From Dryomyza anilis (lineage: Eukaryota > Arthropoda > Insecta > Diptera > Dryomyzidae), in NCBI GenBank assembly GCA_951804985.1, contig OX638133.1, positions 76,266,367 to 76,330,366 on the forward strand: 64,000 nt of DNA. Direction: 5' to 3'. The notes beneath the pieces are model-generated. The model was given only the letters and a program-made list of their open reading frames with translations, had not been told where the DNA came from and did not search any database. The position numbers and the translations under genes were made by a program. This document shows positions 24,901-39,800 of this stretch, piece by piece (within the stretch, counting starts at the first letter, position 1; each line of letters starts with the position of its first letter).

Positions 24901-27900
24901 TTGTGTGGCCAGCAACGCAATGGGGCAAAGTCAGCCCTGTTGGTATCACATACAACCGGCAGGTGAGTTCAGGACTTAGTTTTTGTAGATTTTTTATACC
25001 CTACACCTATGAGGTACAGGGTATATTAACTTTGTGCAGCATCACTACCCGAGTCCGTTTAGCCATGTCCGTCTGTCTGTCCGTCTTGCTGCCCGAATAC
25101 AGAAAAACTTGAGAATTTCTGATCAGAATGCGATGAAATTACACCTCAATATATTTTAGCCAAAAGTAGGAACTGAATTTGAAAATGAGCCAAATCGGTC
25201 AACGGACACGCCTACCTCCCATACAAGTCACTTTTATATAACTTTTTAGGAACTAATAACTCGAAAAGTATTCAAGATATAGTTATAAAATTTAAAAGGT
25301 ATTGTTATAATTCATACAAAAATATGTGGTCCAAAAATGGGCGTGATCCGCCCACTTTTTTTTTTCATTATTTCCCGGGTTTTCATAGTGGAAATTTGAT
25401 CCGTAAATTATTAAAATCAAATCTATGAAATATTAGCCTTTCAAAATTTTAAATATAGGCGTGGTCCGCCCAATTATATTATTCTTTTTTTTTTTAGTTG
25501 TTTATACTTTTATATAAATTTTTTAATTTATGGGGATATAAGACGTAAATTTCTGATTTATAATATTCTGAGGGTGGGGAGGTTCAGCATAATTAAAAAC
25601 TTTAAAATTAAGGTATGCAATTAAATATCCCACATTAATATCCCCACCAAAAGTGTAGGGTATTCCATAGTCGGGCCCGACCGACTATAAAAATCCGCCC
25701 CATGTGACCGAACTTACCCATGTGTCCTAACTTTCCCAACTCGTTTAAACAAATTTTATTATTTTTTTACTTGTTTTAATTATATATTCTTTTAATAATA
25801 ATTACTGTAATTATAATATAGTTGGAACAAAATAAATTTGTTCAGTGAAACATAGTATGTTTGAGTATAAAAGAATGAATCATATTATGTTAGAGTTTAT
25901 GTCAAAAACATTTATAAATTCAACTATTTTGTTCATTTGAAACAATTATAATGAATGAAATTTGAATACAAGTATTTTTATAACCCAATATGTTTAATGA
26001 AAAACACATTTCCAAAAACATGCATAACAAATTCATTAAAATTAGAAAAATGATAATCATATAATAATTCGGAATAAACATTATCATTCATTTAATAATT
26101 GCATTCAAAATTTTCACAAATTTATACAAATTCGCTATAATTAGAAATTTTTTGTCATATCATAATTCGGAATAAAAAAATGAAATAATTTGAATATTTT
26201 AAAAATGTTCATAAAACTACACAAAACTATTAACAATTTAAATATGGTAAATATTTAATAATTCGGGATAAACATATATAATCATTAAAAAATATAATAA
26301 GTAAACATATTATAATTTAGAATTAAAATTTTCAATCATTTAATAATTCCGTTTAAACCTTTTCACAAATTTAAACAATTTTACTAGAATTAAAATTAGG
26401 TGCAGAAATGTGTACAAAATTATACAAAATCCATAACATTAAAATTTTAGAAATCATATCATTATTCGGGATAAACATTTTTAATCATTTTTAGAATTTT
26501 GCGCAAATATTTTATCTAAATTATGCAAATTCGATAGAATTACAATTCTGATAATTATATTATAATTCGAAATATGCATATTCGACCATTTTAGAAATCA
26601 GTGCAAAAATATGGACAAAATCAGTGACATGAAATATATGGCAATCATATCAAAAATTTCGGATATACATTTTAAATCATTTAATAGTAGCCGCGGTAGC
26701 TCAGTAGTTAGTGCGTTGGACTGCGAGCTGAAAGGTCCCCGGTTCAAACCTGGACTGGGGCTAACAACATCTTTTCATAGAAACATTTTTCTATACCGCT
26801 CTACCTCTCGGCAGTAAATGGCAAACCTACGAGAGTATAACATTGACTATGAAAAGTTCTCACCCGCCGTTCGGATTCGGCAATAAACTGTAGGTCCCAC
26901 CACTTTGAGTACAAATAAAACACGTACAGCTCAAAATGGTGAGAGAGCTCGGCCGAAGTTCTATACATGACTGTAGTGCCTAACTATTATTATTATTATA
27001 ATTTCGTGCAAAAGTTTTTCATAACATTATACAAATTCATTAAAATTATAATTACAGTAATCATACCATTATTCAGAATAAATATTTCCAATCATTTTAA
27101 CATTTAATAATTCAGTGCAAAAATATGACAAAATAATACAAAATCATTAAAATTCAAAAAATACATATGGTAATAATATCATAACTTGGAACAAACATTT
27201 CCAAAAAATTTAATAATTCGGTATAAGCATGTTCAATAGGGCAATTATTTAAACATTTTATATTTTGTTAAAAAAATGTTTACACAGTTCAATAAAATAT
27301 ATTTAAAAAATGGTAGATCGCACTAAATACATATAATATCTGTAGCTAATTTTTAGATATTTAATGTAGCCGCAAACATAATTTCATTTAGCACTTGTAA
27401 TTATAAATATCTTTCAAATATTTATAGCTTTAAAAATATTTAGGTTAATTTTTAAATATTTTAAACATAACTTAAATTTTTAATTTGTATCTCCAATTAT
27501 TAAATATTTATTTAAAAATAAAACAGAGAGGGCTTTTCTATGAATTTGCCGAATTGCCAAATTGCAACATCAATTATTTATGAACAGCATGAACTTCATG
27601 CATGTTGAATGACAATATTTTTTAGACAAAACAAATATATTTGAAATTGTAAAATGCTACAGGCACAACCGGACACATATCACATAGAACTTAACAATAT
27701 GAATGTAATTCAAATGCTGCCAAAAAGCAAATTTACTCTGCCATCCCAACACACTCATTGAAGACAAATTGCGTTTTGGTTTTTGAATATATTTCATGTA
27801 AAATTCAACTATTTTTAGGTATTTAGCTTTGCTGTCAAACAATGACATTTAGCTTTTATTAGAGAATATATATTCCTATATAATATAAAATATTAGAAAT

Positions 27901-28360
27901 TATTTGTGAGTAAACTTGCTGGTAACTTTTAAAGAAGGAAATACGAATACCGAAAACTTCATGCATTTTGCGTAATTTTGGAAACGGAAAGTTTTCTTGA
28001 AGCTCACTGGGCTCCGGATATGTGCTTGACAAGACTTGAAGAATTTCCGTTACCATGGACACAGTGTGTGTGGGTATATTTGAGTTTTATGGCTTTAACA
28101 AAGTTAAATTGACAGTCGGTCCAAATGTTGTCTTATAATAGAGGGCCATGCAGAGCAATTATTGAATTTTTGTTTGTGAAATATGTTCTATAATATTACT
28201 TTATTTGTTTTCAAATTTTCTGGACACATATTTTATATTATATTATATATAAATATGTGACTAAAATTGCAGAGTTTTTCATTTCATTTAAAAAAATCAA
28301 AGAGCAGACAGATATTTTAATATAAATAAAATTTTCTTTCAAGCAATTTAAAAAATAAAT

Positions 28361-28432
<72 letters not shown>

Positions 28433-28437
28433 ACAAA

Positions 28438-28468
<31 letters not shown>

Positions 28469-31400
28469 ATATGAAATATAAACATTTATAATTTTTTAAT
28501 ATATTATAAATGCATTTTAACTTGTGGCAAATAGATTTGTAATTGAAAGTGTTAATAAAATAATGTGTTTGTATCGAATATATTTGAAAGACTAATAATT
28601 TCATTATAAAGAATAATTATATTAATCTAGAACTTTCAAAAAAAATAAATATGTGTTTTACACAAACATTTAAATTATTTAAATTCATTATAAATGCTTT
28701 TTTACTAGTAAAAATATAAATTTGTTAATTGTAATTATAATTCTTTGCAGCAAAACATCCAATATAGTATGTTTTGCTGCTACTTACCTAATAAAGTTTT
28801 TCGTAAGTAATTATTATTTTCGTTCATTTTAGTTATTTTTATTAAGCAATACTTTACGTTTAATTGGCCATAACAACTTTATTAATTGATCAAAAAAAGC
28901 TGACAATAAAAAGAATAATGATATAAAAGTCTTAAATGTTTGCTTCAAACATTTTTATGACTATTTATACCCTACACCTATGAGGTACAGGGTATATTAA
29001 CTTTGTGCATATATTGTAACGCCCCTTAGGAGGAGTGTCCGGTATGGAAAAGTATATATATTCTTGATCAGCATCACTACCCGAGTCCGTTTAGCCAAGT
29101 CCGTCTGTCCGTCTGTCTGTCCGTCTTGCTGTCTTGCTGTCTTGCTGTCCGAATACAGAATAACTTGAGAAATACTGATCAGAATGCGATGAAATTTCGT
29201 CCCAATATATTTTAGCCAAAAGTAGGAACTGAGTTTGAAAATGAGCCAAATCGGTCAACGCACACGCCCACCTCCCATACCAGTCACTTTTATATAACTC
29301 TTTCGGAACTAATAACTCGAAAAGTATTCAAGGTATAGTTATAAAATTTAAAAGGTATTGTTAGAATTCACCTTTAAATATGTGGTCCAAAAATGGGCGT
29401 GATCCGCCCACTTTTTTTTTCATTATATCCCGGGTTTTCATTGTGGAAATTTGATCCGTAAATTATTAAATCAAGTCTATGAAATATTAGCCTTTCAAAA
29501 TTTTAAATATGGGCGTGGTCCGCCTAATTATATTTTTCAAATTTTTTTTTTTTAGTTTTTAATACTTTTATAACATTTTTAATTTATGGGGATATATGAC
29601 GTAAATTTCTGATATGTGAATAATTTTCCGAGGGTGGGGAGGTTCAGCATAATTAAAAACTTTAAAATTAAGGTATGCAATTAAATATCCCACATTAATA
29701 TCCCCACCAAAGGTGTAGGGTATTCCATAGTCGGGCCCGACCGACTATACAAATCCGCCCCATGTGACCGAACTTTCCCAACTCGTTTATTTTTTTTTTT
29801 GTTGATATATTTAAATTGTATAATAAATTTATAGTTTGATTCGATTATTTTATATATTTGTCAACATTATAATTATTACTTCTTAACAATTTTAATATAA
29901 TATTCTTATTATTATCCAAAATAATTTGCTTTAATTATTTTGAAAAGAGTTGATTTACGATATATTAAAAAAAATGCTTGTAGCTCCAACTATCAATATG
30001 TTTTTGAGACTGGGCATTTTAAATGTTTATTGCAAACATTTGAGATATTGGAATTGTTTAATTATTTAACAATTTGATATACAAAATTGATTGTTATTAC
30101 TTCTAAACAATTTTAGAAAGGTTCTCCTATTATTATCCTTAACAGCCTTAATTGTTTCAAATATAGTTGATCGCTGCAATATTTTTGATACTTAACTATG
30201 TGAACTATGAACTTAACTATGCTGCAAACATATTACTAAATACTTCAATATTTTTTTTGACTATTTGAATTATTATTAATAAGATTTAAACAATTGATTA
30301 TCGTCACTATAATTACAACAGTTAAACAATAAAATGTACAATAATTAATAAAAATAAAAGCTTTTCGCTGCAATAATATGTACGATATGTATGTGTTCCT
30401 TTAAATATTTAAATTGTTAACGAATTTAATTTGATAAATGCTCACATTTTAATTATTGCACCTCAACAATTTTTTACACTAAACATTTTTAGTGTTTGCC
30501 GCAAAAATACTACTGGTACTTTCAAATTTTTTTCTGAATTATCCTTTCTGGTGCATGTTCTTGTGAATTTAAAAAAATGCCACAAAGCCTTAACATTTAT
30601 ATGTGCAACTTGGTCTTTTTGTACGACTCTACATCAGCACATAAACGAGATTTACTTGTCACGAACTCCACGTATAGCCGCCAGTTTTATTTTTAATCAA
30701 TTTTAACATCGTACGTTGTTAATATTTTGTAGTATAATATTTATTTTTACTTCAATATATATGAAATAAAGTATAATATTTTTTTTTATTATATATTTTT
30801 TAATTGTAAATTTTTTAAGTATATAAAATTATAAATGTAAAAATGTGATCGCGAGAATGAAAGATGACGTTAAGCATTGGTACAATGGGAATTGAACTGC
30901 AATTTTACGACATGCAGCATAAATAATATTATTTAATAAAATTTATGTTTATATAAAAATTGAGAAAATACGGTGTGAATATGTTATGACGTTCGAAGCG
31001 CATGGCATTAATTAACTTTAGCTCAGGTCATGCATATTAAAATTAATTGTATTTTAAAAATTTGAAAAAAACATATTTGTAATAATTGCAGAAAAATATT
31101 GAATTTTTATTTTTGAAATATTTTTTTTTTATTTTTATAACACTGTTATCAATTTATATGTTTAAACTATTGGGGAATTGTGTCTAAAACTTTCAGTTAT
31201 ATCTTACTTACTTACTTAAATGGCCCTTACAACCGTGGGTCGGTTTTGGCCGCTGAGATGAAGCCGCGCCAGTCGGATCTGCTTTTGCGCGCTGACACCA
31301 GTTAGAAATACCAAGCGTTGCCAGGTTGTCCCTAACTTGGTCTTTCCAATGCAGATTAGGACGCCCTCTTCTACGCTGATCACTTTCGAGTTTCGATTCA

Positions 31401-33789
31401 AGCTCCTTCTTGGCTGGAGTGTTTTCATCCATTCGTTCGACATGACCTAGCCAGCGAAGCCGCTGGATCTTGAAGCGCTTGACTATGTCAATGTCACGAA
31501 TAACTCATACAGCTCGTGGTTCATTCTGATTCGATACTCGTTAGCAAAGCAGATAGGGCCAAAGATTTTACGGAGAATCTTTCTCTCGAACGCTCCCAGT
31601 ACTCTCTCATCGGTGGAGGCCAGCGACCATGTTTCTGCACCACAAAGTAGGACGGGCATAATGAGTGACTTGTAGAGCGTTATTTTTGTACGGCGAGAGA
31701 GGGCTCTGCATCTCAATTGCCTACTGAGCCCAAAGTAGCACCTATTGGCAAGAGTTATTCTCCGTTTTATAACCAGGAACGTCGTTGTTGCTGTTTACGC
31801 TGGATCCCAGATAGACGAAGTCCTTTACAATGTCGAACTTGTGGGTATCAAAATTAGCTTTTTGTCTAAGACGCACGGACTCTTTTTTGCTTGTTGATAC
31901 AAGGAACTTCGTCTTGTCCTCGTTCACCGCTAGACCCATTCGACGTGACTCTTTCTCCAATCTGGAGAATGCTGCGCTAACTGCTCGTGTGCTCCTGCCA
32001 ATGATATCAATATCGTCGGCATATGCGAGAAGCATGACACTTTTGTTGAGGATAGTGCCGCTTTGACGGAGTTCGGCAGCTCGAACTATTTTCTTCATCA
32101 ATAAGTTAAAAAAGTGGCACGATAGGGAGTCACCCTGTCTGAAACCTCTTTCGGTATGAAATGGCTCAGTTATATCACAAATTTGTTTTAAAAGAAAAGA
32201 AAAATGATTTGTATATGATTTATATTATATCCAAAATCAAATTCGATAATGATCAAGGCATCACGTCCATTATTAAGTGATTTGAATTTTATTTTCAAGT
32301 ATTTTACTTATTATGTCTTTCACCAACACTTTACGGCATATTTTACAATAACCATTGTAATTAATAATAATTTTCTCATGACATTTCTCATTTGCTTCTC
32401 AAGTTAATTATCAAAAGTTCAGTACAGACAAATCATTGTTAAGTGTGCTATTAGTCAAAATGCAAGTATTTTTTAAGTTCTTGTTTAATCAATTTTTAAA
32501 TTAAATTCTCAAGTTCATTATCAAGTCATTTATCAAGTCCGTTAACGTGTACTTTATTATGTTCTTCATAAAGTATTAAATCAAGTCATTATAAGCAAAT
32601 TATTCAATAACCTGTTCATTATCAATTATTTTATCAAGTGATTTATAAATTCTATTATCAAATGATGTAGGGGAGACCGGGGCTAAGTCGACATCGGTGA
32701 AAAGTCAACTTTTGCTTTAAATCGTGAATGCGATGTAAGATCAACTTCAAATTGATACTGTACACGTAACATAAGAGGCTACTGTTACCAAAAAAGCGAA
32801 ATCCATTTTGTGCTTAACTTCAGTTTTTATGTAATAAAATGTTTTTTTTGACTCCAAAAGTTACGTATTGATGACGCAGTGAATTTGGACTTGCCATTAA
32901 ACTTTTGATTATTTATATATTTTGTTGTGTGTTATACGTCGTAAGGGGTTCCCTTATCATGTCGTGCTGATTTTTATTTTATTTTTCCATTATTGGCATT
33001 TTTATGACAATAATATTAGACTAAGTCTCGTGGGGTAAACTGGACACATAAGCATTTGGTCAAAGTAGATTCCGCGAAAATGTAATTTATGGAACTTTTT
33101 GTTCTATGAGTTTTACAAAATAGTCCATTATTACAAAGTAAGGAGATTTGTCGAACATTAGATCATGATTTAAGAAATAGATAAAATGTGAATAATATGA
33201 ATAATGGTCAAACCCTTTCGCGGGACCGGAATAAAAAAAAACGAATAGTTTAATCTTTGAATATATAATTCAATCAACTTGGAAGATAACAGCAAAAATG
33301 AACATTTGCGGGAAAAGTGGGTAGTGTCGACTTTACCCCAGCCTATTTTCAGAATGAGATTTGAGGTTGGGTCGCATTTGCAGTTGTTTCGTGGAAACTA
33401 AACATTGTAGATCTTTACATCTTATGGAACATATTTAGCTAATAAATCAATCTATTCAACTGTATTATTATTTTTGTCCTATGTCATTGATATAAAGGTC
33501 AAAAATAGCATTGAAAGCAATGTGTCGACTTAGCCCCGGTTTCCCCTATTATATTCATTGTAAAGTACTTTATAAACACGTTTATGTATCAAGTTCTGTC
33601 TCAAGTTTCATATCAAGTATTTTCTGAAGTGATTAAACTCCCATTTTTATACCCTTCACCTATGAGGTACAGGGTATATTAACTTTGTGCATATATTGTA
33701 ACGCCCCTTAGGAGGCGTGTCCGGTATGGAAAAGTATATATATTCTTGATCAGCATCACTACCCGAGTCCGTCTAGCCATGTCCGTTTG

Positions 33790-33823
<34 letters not shown>

Positions 33824-36800
33824 CGTATTGCTGTCTTGCTGCCCGAATACAGAATAACTTGAGAAATACTGATCGGAATGCGATGAAATTTCTTATGAAT
33901 ATATTTTAGCCAAAAATAGGCACTGAGTTTGAAAATGAGCCAAATCGGTCAACGGACACGCCCAGCTCCTATACAAGTAACTTTTATATAACTCTTTCGG
34001 AACAAATAACTCGAAAAGTATTCAAGGTATAGTTATAAAATTTAAAAGCTATTGTTAGAATTCACCTATAAATTTGTGGTCCAAAAATGGGCGTGATCCG
34101 CCCACGTTTTATTTTTCATTATTTCCCGGGTTTTCATAGTGGAAATTTGATCCGTAAATTATAAAAATCAAATCTATGAAATATTAGCCTTTCAAAATTT
34201 TAAATATATGCGTGGTCCACCCAATTATATTTTTCAATTTTGTTTTTTAGTTTTTTTTATATTTTTATATATTTTTTTTAATTTATGTGAATATAAGACG
34301 TAAATTTCTGATATGTTAATAATATTCTGAGGGTGGGGAGGTTCAGCATAATTAAAAACTTTAAAATTAAGGTATGCAATTATATATCCCACATTAATAA
34401 ACCCACCAAAGGTGTGGGGTATTCCATAGTCGGGCCCGACCGACTATAAAAATCCGCCCCATGTGACCGAACTTTCCCAACTCTTTAAATTTATCTTTTT
34501 AATTAATTCTAGTTTAAATATGGCATTTCTCAAGTGTTTCCTAAGTTTATTCTCAAATATTTTTTAATTTCTTATTTATGTAATTATTTCACCAATTTCT
34601 GAATTAAATTCTCATGTTCATCATGTTCAAGTCATTTATCAAATCCGTTATCATATCCTTTAATATAATCTTTATAAAGTATTTTGTGAAACGGTAACCT
34701 GTTCAAATTAAAAATCAATAACTGAATATAATTCTCAAGTACTATTCAAGTAAATTAAAAAAAAATAAGTTCATTATCAAGTGAATTATTAAATCCATTG
34801 TTGTGTCCTTTATAAAGTTCTTTATCAAGTAATTTTCAACACCTTTAAGAAGTTTCATATCTCAAGTTCAATATCAACTTACATAGCAAGGCATTTATCA
34901 AGTGCCTTTACTCAAATGTTTAACAATATTTTATCAATAAAATACTAATGCGCTTTTTCCACTCTATTCTCAATTGTTTTTCAAATAAATTCTGAAGTTC
35001 ACAATTTTCAGTTAAATTTTAAATTTTTTTATCAAATTTTTTAACAAGTCCTTATGCAAATATTTATTAAGTTCATCTTTAAGTATTTTTTTTTCGAAAC
35101 ATTATAAATACAATTCTTTAATCATCAATCAAGTCACTTCTCTTATCCGTTTTCATACTTTTATTATGTTATTTATTTACTCTTTTATCAAGTATATTAA
35201 AACACCAACTATAAATATAAAAGATAAAAATCGTTTCTCAAGTGCTTCATCTTCCATTTTCACCTTTAGTTATTACAGTAATTTATACAATAAACTGCTA
35301 AAATTAAAACTTGCTAAATTTTGAGCTAAATAAGCAAATACTTAGTCCAACCAAAATTTACGACTTATTAATAAAACACTAAATCACTCACTGCCAAAGT
35401 GCAAAAAGAGCATAAAATTATATTTTATGAGAGCAGGGATACTTATGTTAAACAATCCAAAAAACCAAAACCAAAAAAAAAAGTATTCCAAATTCATGTT
35501 AAATTCTTTTACTGTCCTAACTAACAACCACACAGACACACTTCAGCAGCCCTCAATATTTTTGCACATAACATGTTGCATACTTCACATAGAACAAGCA
35601 ATAATTTGTTAACTACTAGTTAAAAACACCGCCACCAATGTGCCCGAAACTCATATGACCTTCAACAATATTTGGCTTACATTTGATGCTGAGCACAAAT
35701 GTCCTTGTGTACAAAGAAATACCTACGATACAACTATTACTAATTCTACTATGTACTACACAAAGAGGATGAAACTTTGACGAAAGCCGCAAATAATTTT
35801 TGTAACATTAAACTGAACCATAATCCAATTTGTGGGTGTAAGAGGTGAAATTGAGATTAGTATAAAAAGACACGTAGAGGACGACACGTAGGGAACGACT
35901 GTAGGGAACGACTGTAGAACAAAAGACTTAAGTAAGAGAAGATGGAGACGTGTAGAAAAAGTATCAAGCACACTCTACTTGAAAGAAAAACACTTTAGTT
36001 TACTAACCCAAATTGTTGCTAACACAACTAAGAATTTTCGGCGCGCCTTTAGATGGTCTAAAAACACACATATATGCTGTACTCACTCTTACTAACAGGC
36101 TTGTTTATTACCTGTAAACGAAACACCGTGCTGTGCGGTTGCCATAAAAATACACTGAGAGTAAAATGTATTCAAATTTAGTAGACACATTTTTGTTTTA
36201 GAAAACCGTTTGTTTGATAAACCGTTTTCGTTTTGTTAAAATTTAAATATTTTCAATATAAATATAATTTTTTTTTGTATTAAAAGTAATATTTTTGAAG
36301 TTAATTTAATATAAATTACAAAAAGTATTATTTTTGTTAAAAATTTTAATTTAAATACTTCTAAAATAATTTTTTTAGTAAATTTAAATACTTCTTTATT
36401 AAAATCAAATACTCTTGTATTAATTTAATTAAAATTATAGTAAATTCTAAAATAAATTTGTATGTAAGTAATTTTTATTAAATTTAAATACTTCTATACT
36501 AAATTTAAACCTCTTTTATTATTTGAATTAAATTAGTAGTAAATACAAATACTTTTAAAATACATATAAATACTTAATTAATAAATATATTAAACTTTAA
36601 AAATCTAAATACTTTGTAGTAAATTTTAATACGTTTGTAATAAAATTTAATAGTTTGCAATATTAATTGTTTTGAATTTAAATTTAATAATTTTTCGTTT
36701 TTATTTTTTATTACAAACTTTAATAACTAAATAATTATTAAAGTTTGTAATAAATTCAGAAAATATTTTGAGTTTTTTTCAAATACATTTGTAATACATT

Positions 36801-39800
36801 TTAAAATGTTCATAATAAAATTAAATATATTTGCTTTTAATTTAACTTCATTTGTAATAAATATTGAAACTTTATTAATAAAATTTAAAATTTTGCTTTT
36901 AATTTACTTACATTAGTAACTAATATAATAACTTTCATAATAAAATTGAATATATTTGATCTTAATTTACCTACATTTGTAATAACATTTGAATTAATTT
37001 TGAATTAATTAACACAATTCACTACATTTTTTTCATTTAATTTAAATGCTTCATACTTTTTTGTTTTGAAATTGTTTAATACTTTTGTAATTAATTTGAA
37101 TAATTTCGCTTTAAATTTAAATAGTTTTGAATAAATAAAAAATATTTTGAAGTAAATTGAAATACTTTAGTAAATAATTTAAATAATTTTACATACATTT
37201 TAAATCTGTTAAATAAAACATAAATAGTATTGTATATGTTAATAGCTTCAAATATTGTTAAATACTTTTTTTATTAAAGTTAAATTATTTTTATTTCATT
37301 ACTTTTGAATAAATTTTAAAACTTTTATTTTAACCCTTTCAGGACCAAGAATTTTCTAACAGGGTTTTCAATATTTTTTTGATTCGTATTCAGAATAGTG
37401 ATATTTCTATACAAACTTTTTATCAGGTTCCCGAAATTCCGCCTCCTTCTGTTATAAAAGTCATGGGACAAATTATTCCCGTTCGTCGTCAAGGGTAAAA
37501 AAATGTACTCAAAAAATAAACGTTGCAATATTTAAATAAAAAATATTGGTCAAGTATTCATTGCATTTTCCCGTTAAAAGATTTTTTTTTTGCTTTATGG
37601 TTTTATTATTTTACAATTATCTAGTCAGTGTGTTGCTGATTTTCGAAATGATTAGTTCAAGATAGTGAAAAAAAAAATAAAATGAATAGAAGTACTCGCA
37701 CTTTTGTGAAAACCGAGGATGAAATCATCCAAATATTGTGTGCATCGGATAGTGAGGAAGATGATGGAGGAGACAAACTGCAGCTAGATGATGAAGACAT
37801 ACATTTTTTGGAAGATATTGAAAATGAAGAGGCTGGTGGTGAAGTAGTTATCGAAGATGTGATGGCTGTGGAGGAACCATCTTCATCTGGGATTAATATC
37901 AAAAACAAAACTATGAGTGAAACTGTTCAGTTTAAATGGAAACAAATCACTGAAAATTATGTCCCGCCCAACTATTATGAGGACGCAGAATACCAATTTG
38001 GAAAAGTGCTACGTCCTGAAGTTAATCCGTATGATGACCCACCATCAATTTTGGATGTGTTCACTACTGTTTGTGACTTCGAAGAACTGCTCACATATAT
38101 TATTGAGCAAATAAATGTCTATTCTGAGCAAAAAGGCGTTGTATTTACTATAGAAAAAGATGAACTCCGAACCTTTTTTGGAATGATTATAGCAATGAGC
38201 ATCCATAGGTTGCCTGATATGCGACTTTATTGGACTACCCTGGAAATATATTCAGTTCTTTTCATTGCAAAAGTAATGCCACGAGCTCGCTTCGAAAAAA
38301 TACTCTCCCTCTTACATTTCGCCAATAATGAAGATCAAGTCAGCCGAGATCATCCATTCCACGACAGAGCTTTCAAAATTCGTCCAATTATAAATCATTT
38401 CAATTCAGCTTTTGGAAAAAGTATGTCAGAGAGCAAGTGCCAATACATCAATGAGCATATGATCAAATTTAAAGAACGCAATGTTATGAAACAGTACATG
38501 AAAGATAAACCTATTAGATGGGGATTTAAATTATGGTGTCGTTGTGATTCAAGTACCGGATATCTATATAAGGTGGACATATATACTGGCCGAAAGGCTC
38601 AAGGAGAGGTTGGCTTAGGGGAGTCTGTTGTTATGGACATGGCAGAAGGTCTGAAAAATAAAGGAATTGAACTATATTTCGATAACTTTTACAACAGTCC
38701 TATATTATTGCATAAACTAATGGGAAAAGGTATAAAAGCTTGTGGAACTGTACGCAAAAATCGTGCACGAATGCCTAAATTTAAGCCTGATAAGTCATTC
38801 AATAGAGGCGATTCCCAAATTTTTGAATCCAATGGCGTTGTAGTGACGAAATGGTTCGATAATAGAGCCGTTCATGTGGGATCGAAGTTTATAGATCCAA
38901 ATGATAGCATATTTGTCAAGCGGCGCCAGTCTGGATCAGCAAATAAGATTTCAATAAAGTGTCCAAAACAAATTTCGCTGTATAATTCCGGCATGGGTGG
39001 TGTTGATCTGATGGATCAAAAGAAGGTAATAAAAATAATATGATATATGTATATCTATACATTTCTTAAAAATTAATGTCCTTTTAGTCGTATTATGAAC
39101 ATGATCGAAAGTCAAAGGTTAAGTTTTATCTGCGCCTTTTCTTTGACTTGATTGACTTGGGAATTCAAAACTCATTTATAGTATATGAGAAAATTTTAAA
39201 TAATAATTCTGCTATAAATATCTTACACTTGGAATATAGAGCACAATTAGCAGAACTTCTGATAAAGAGTTACTCTTGCCGAAAAATGGTGGTGTATTCT
39301 TCACCACGACTCACTAATAAAAGATTTAAATTGCAGTCCAAACCGGAGTGCAATCAACATTATATTGTCAAGACTGAAGCAAGAAAGCGATGTGTAGTTT
39401 GCGCTAAAGATGGAAAAGAAAATCGTACTAATTCAATCTGTGCTGGTTGTAACAAACCGATGTGCCTTACAAATCAAAGGAACTGTTTTGAGATTTACCA
39501 TATAATTCTAATTCTAATTTACCAATAATTCTAAACAAATATTTTTTCTTCATAAACTTAAAGTTGAATACTGTTTAAGCATTATAATTTTGTCTTTTTT
39601 CAATAAAAATTAAAATAAGCAATGTTTTCTAATGCAAAAATTTGTTTCCCTAATTTTTACCTTTGACGACCAATGGGACATATATGTCCCATAACATTTT
39701 CGATCGTTCAGTTCAAAAGCAAATGAACCTATGTTGATTAATTTGAATTAATGACACTTTATTACACATTATTCTAAATTTTTTAGTTATTTCGCCTATC

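Noticed and set aside
26690..26762. A functional tRNA gene
   Set aside because: The acceptor and anticodon stems contain mismatches, and a SINE body and tail are fused to it.
28317..28604. 95-codon minus-strand frame with LFIY repeats
   Set aside because: It is the (AAAT)n microsatellite read on the minus strand.
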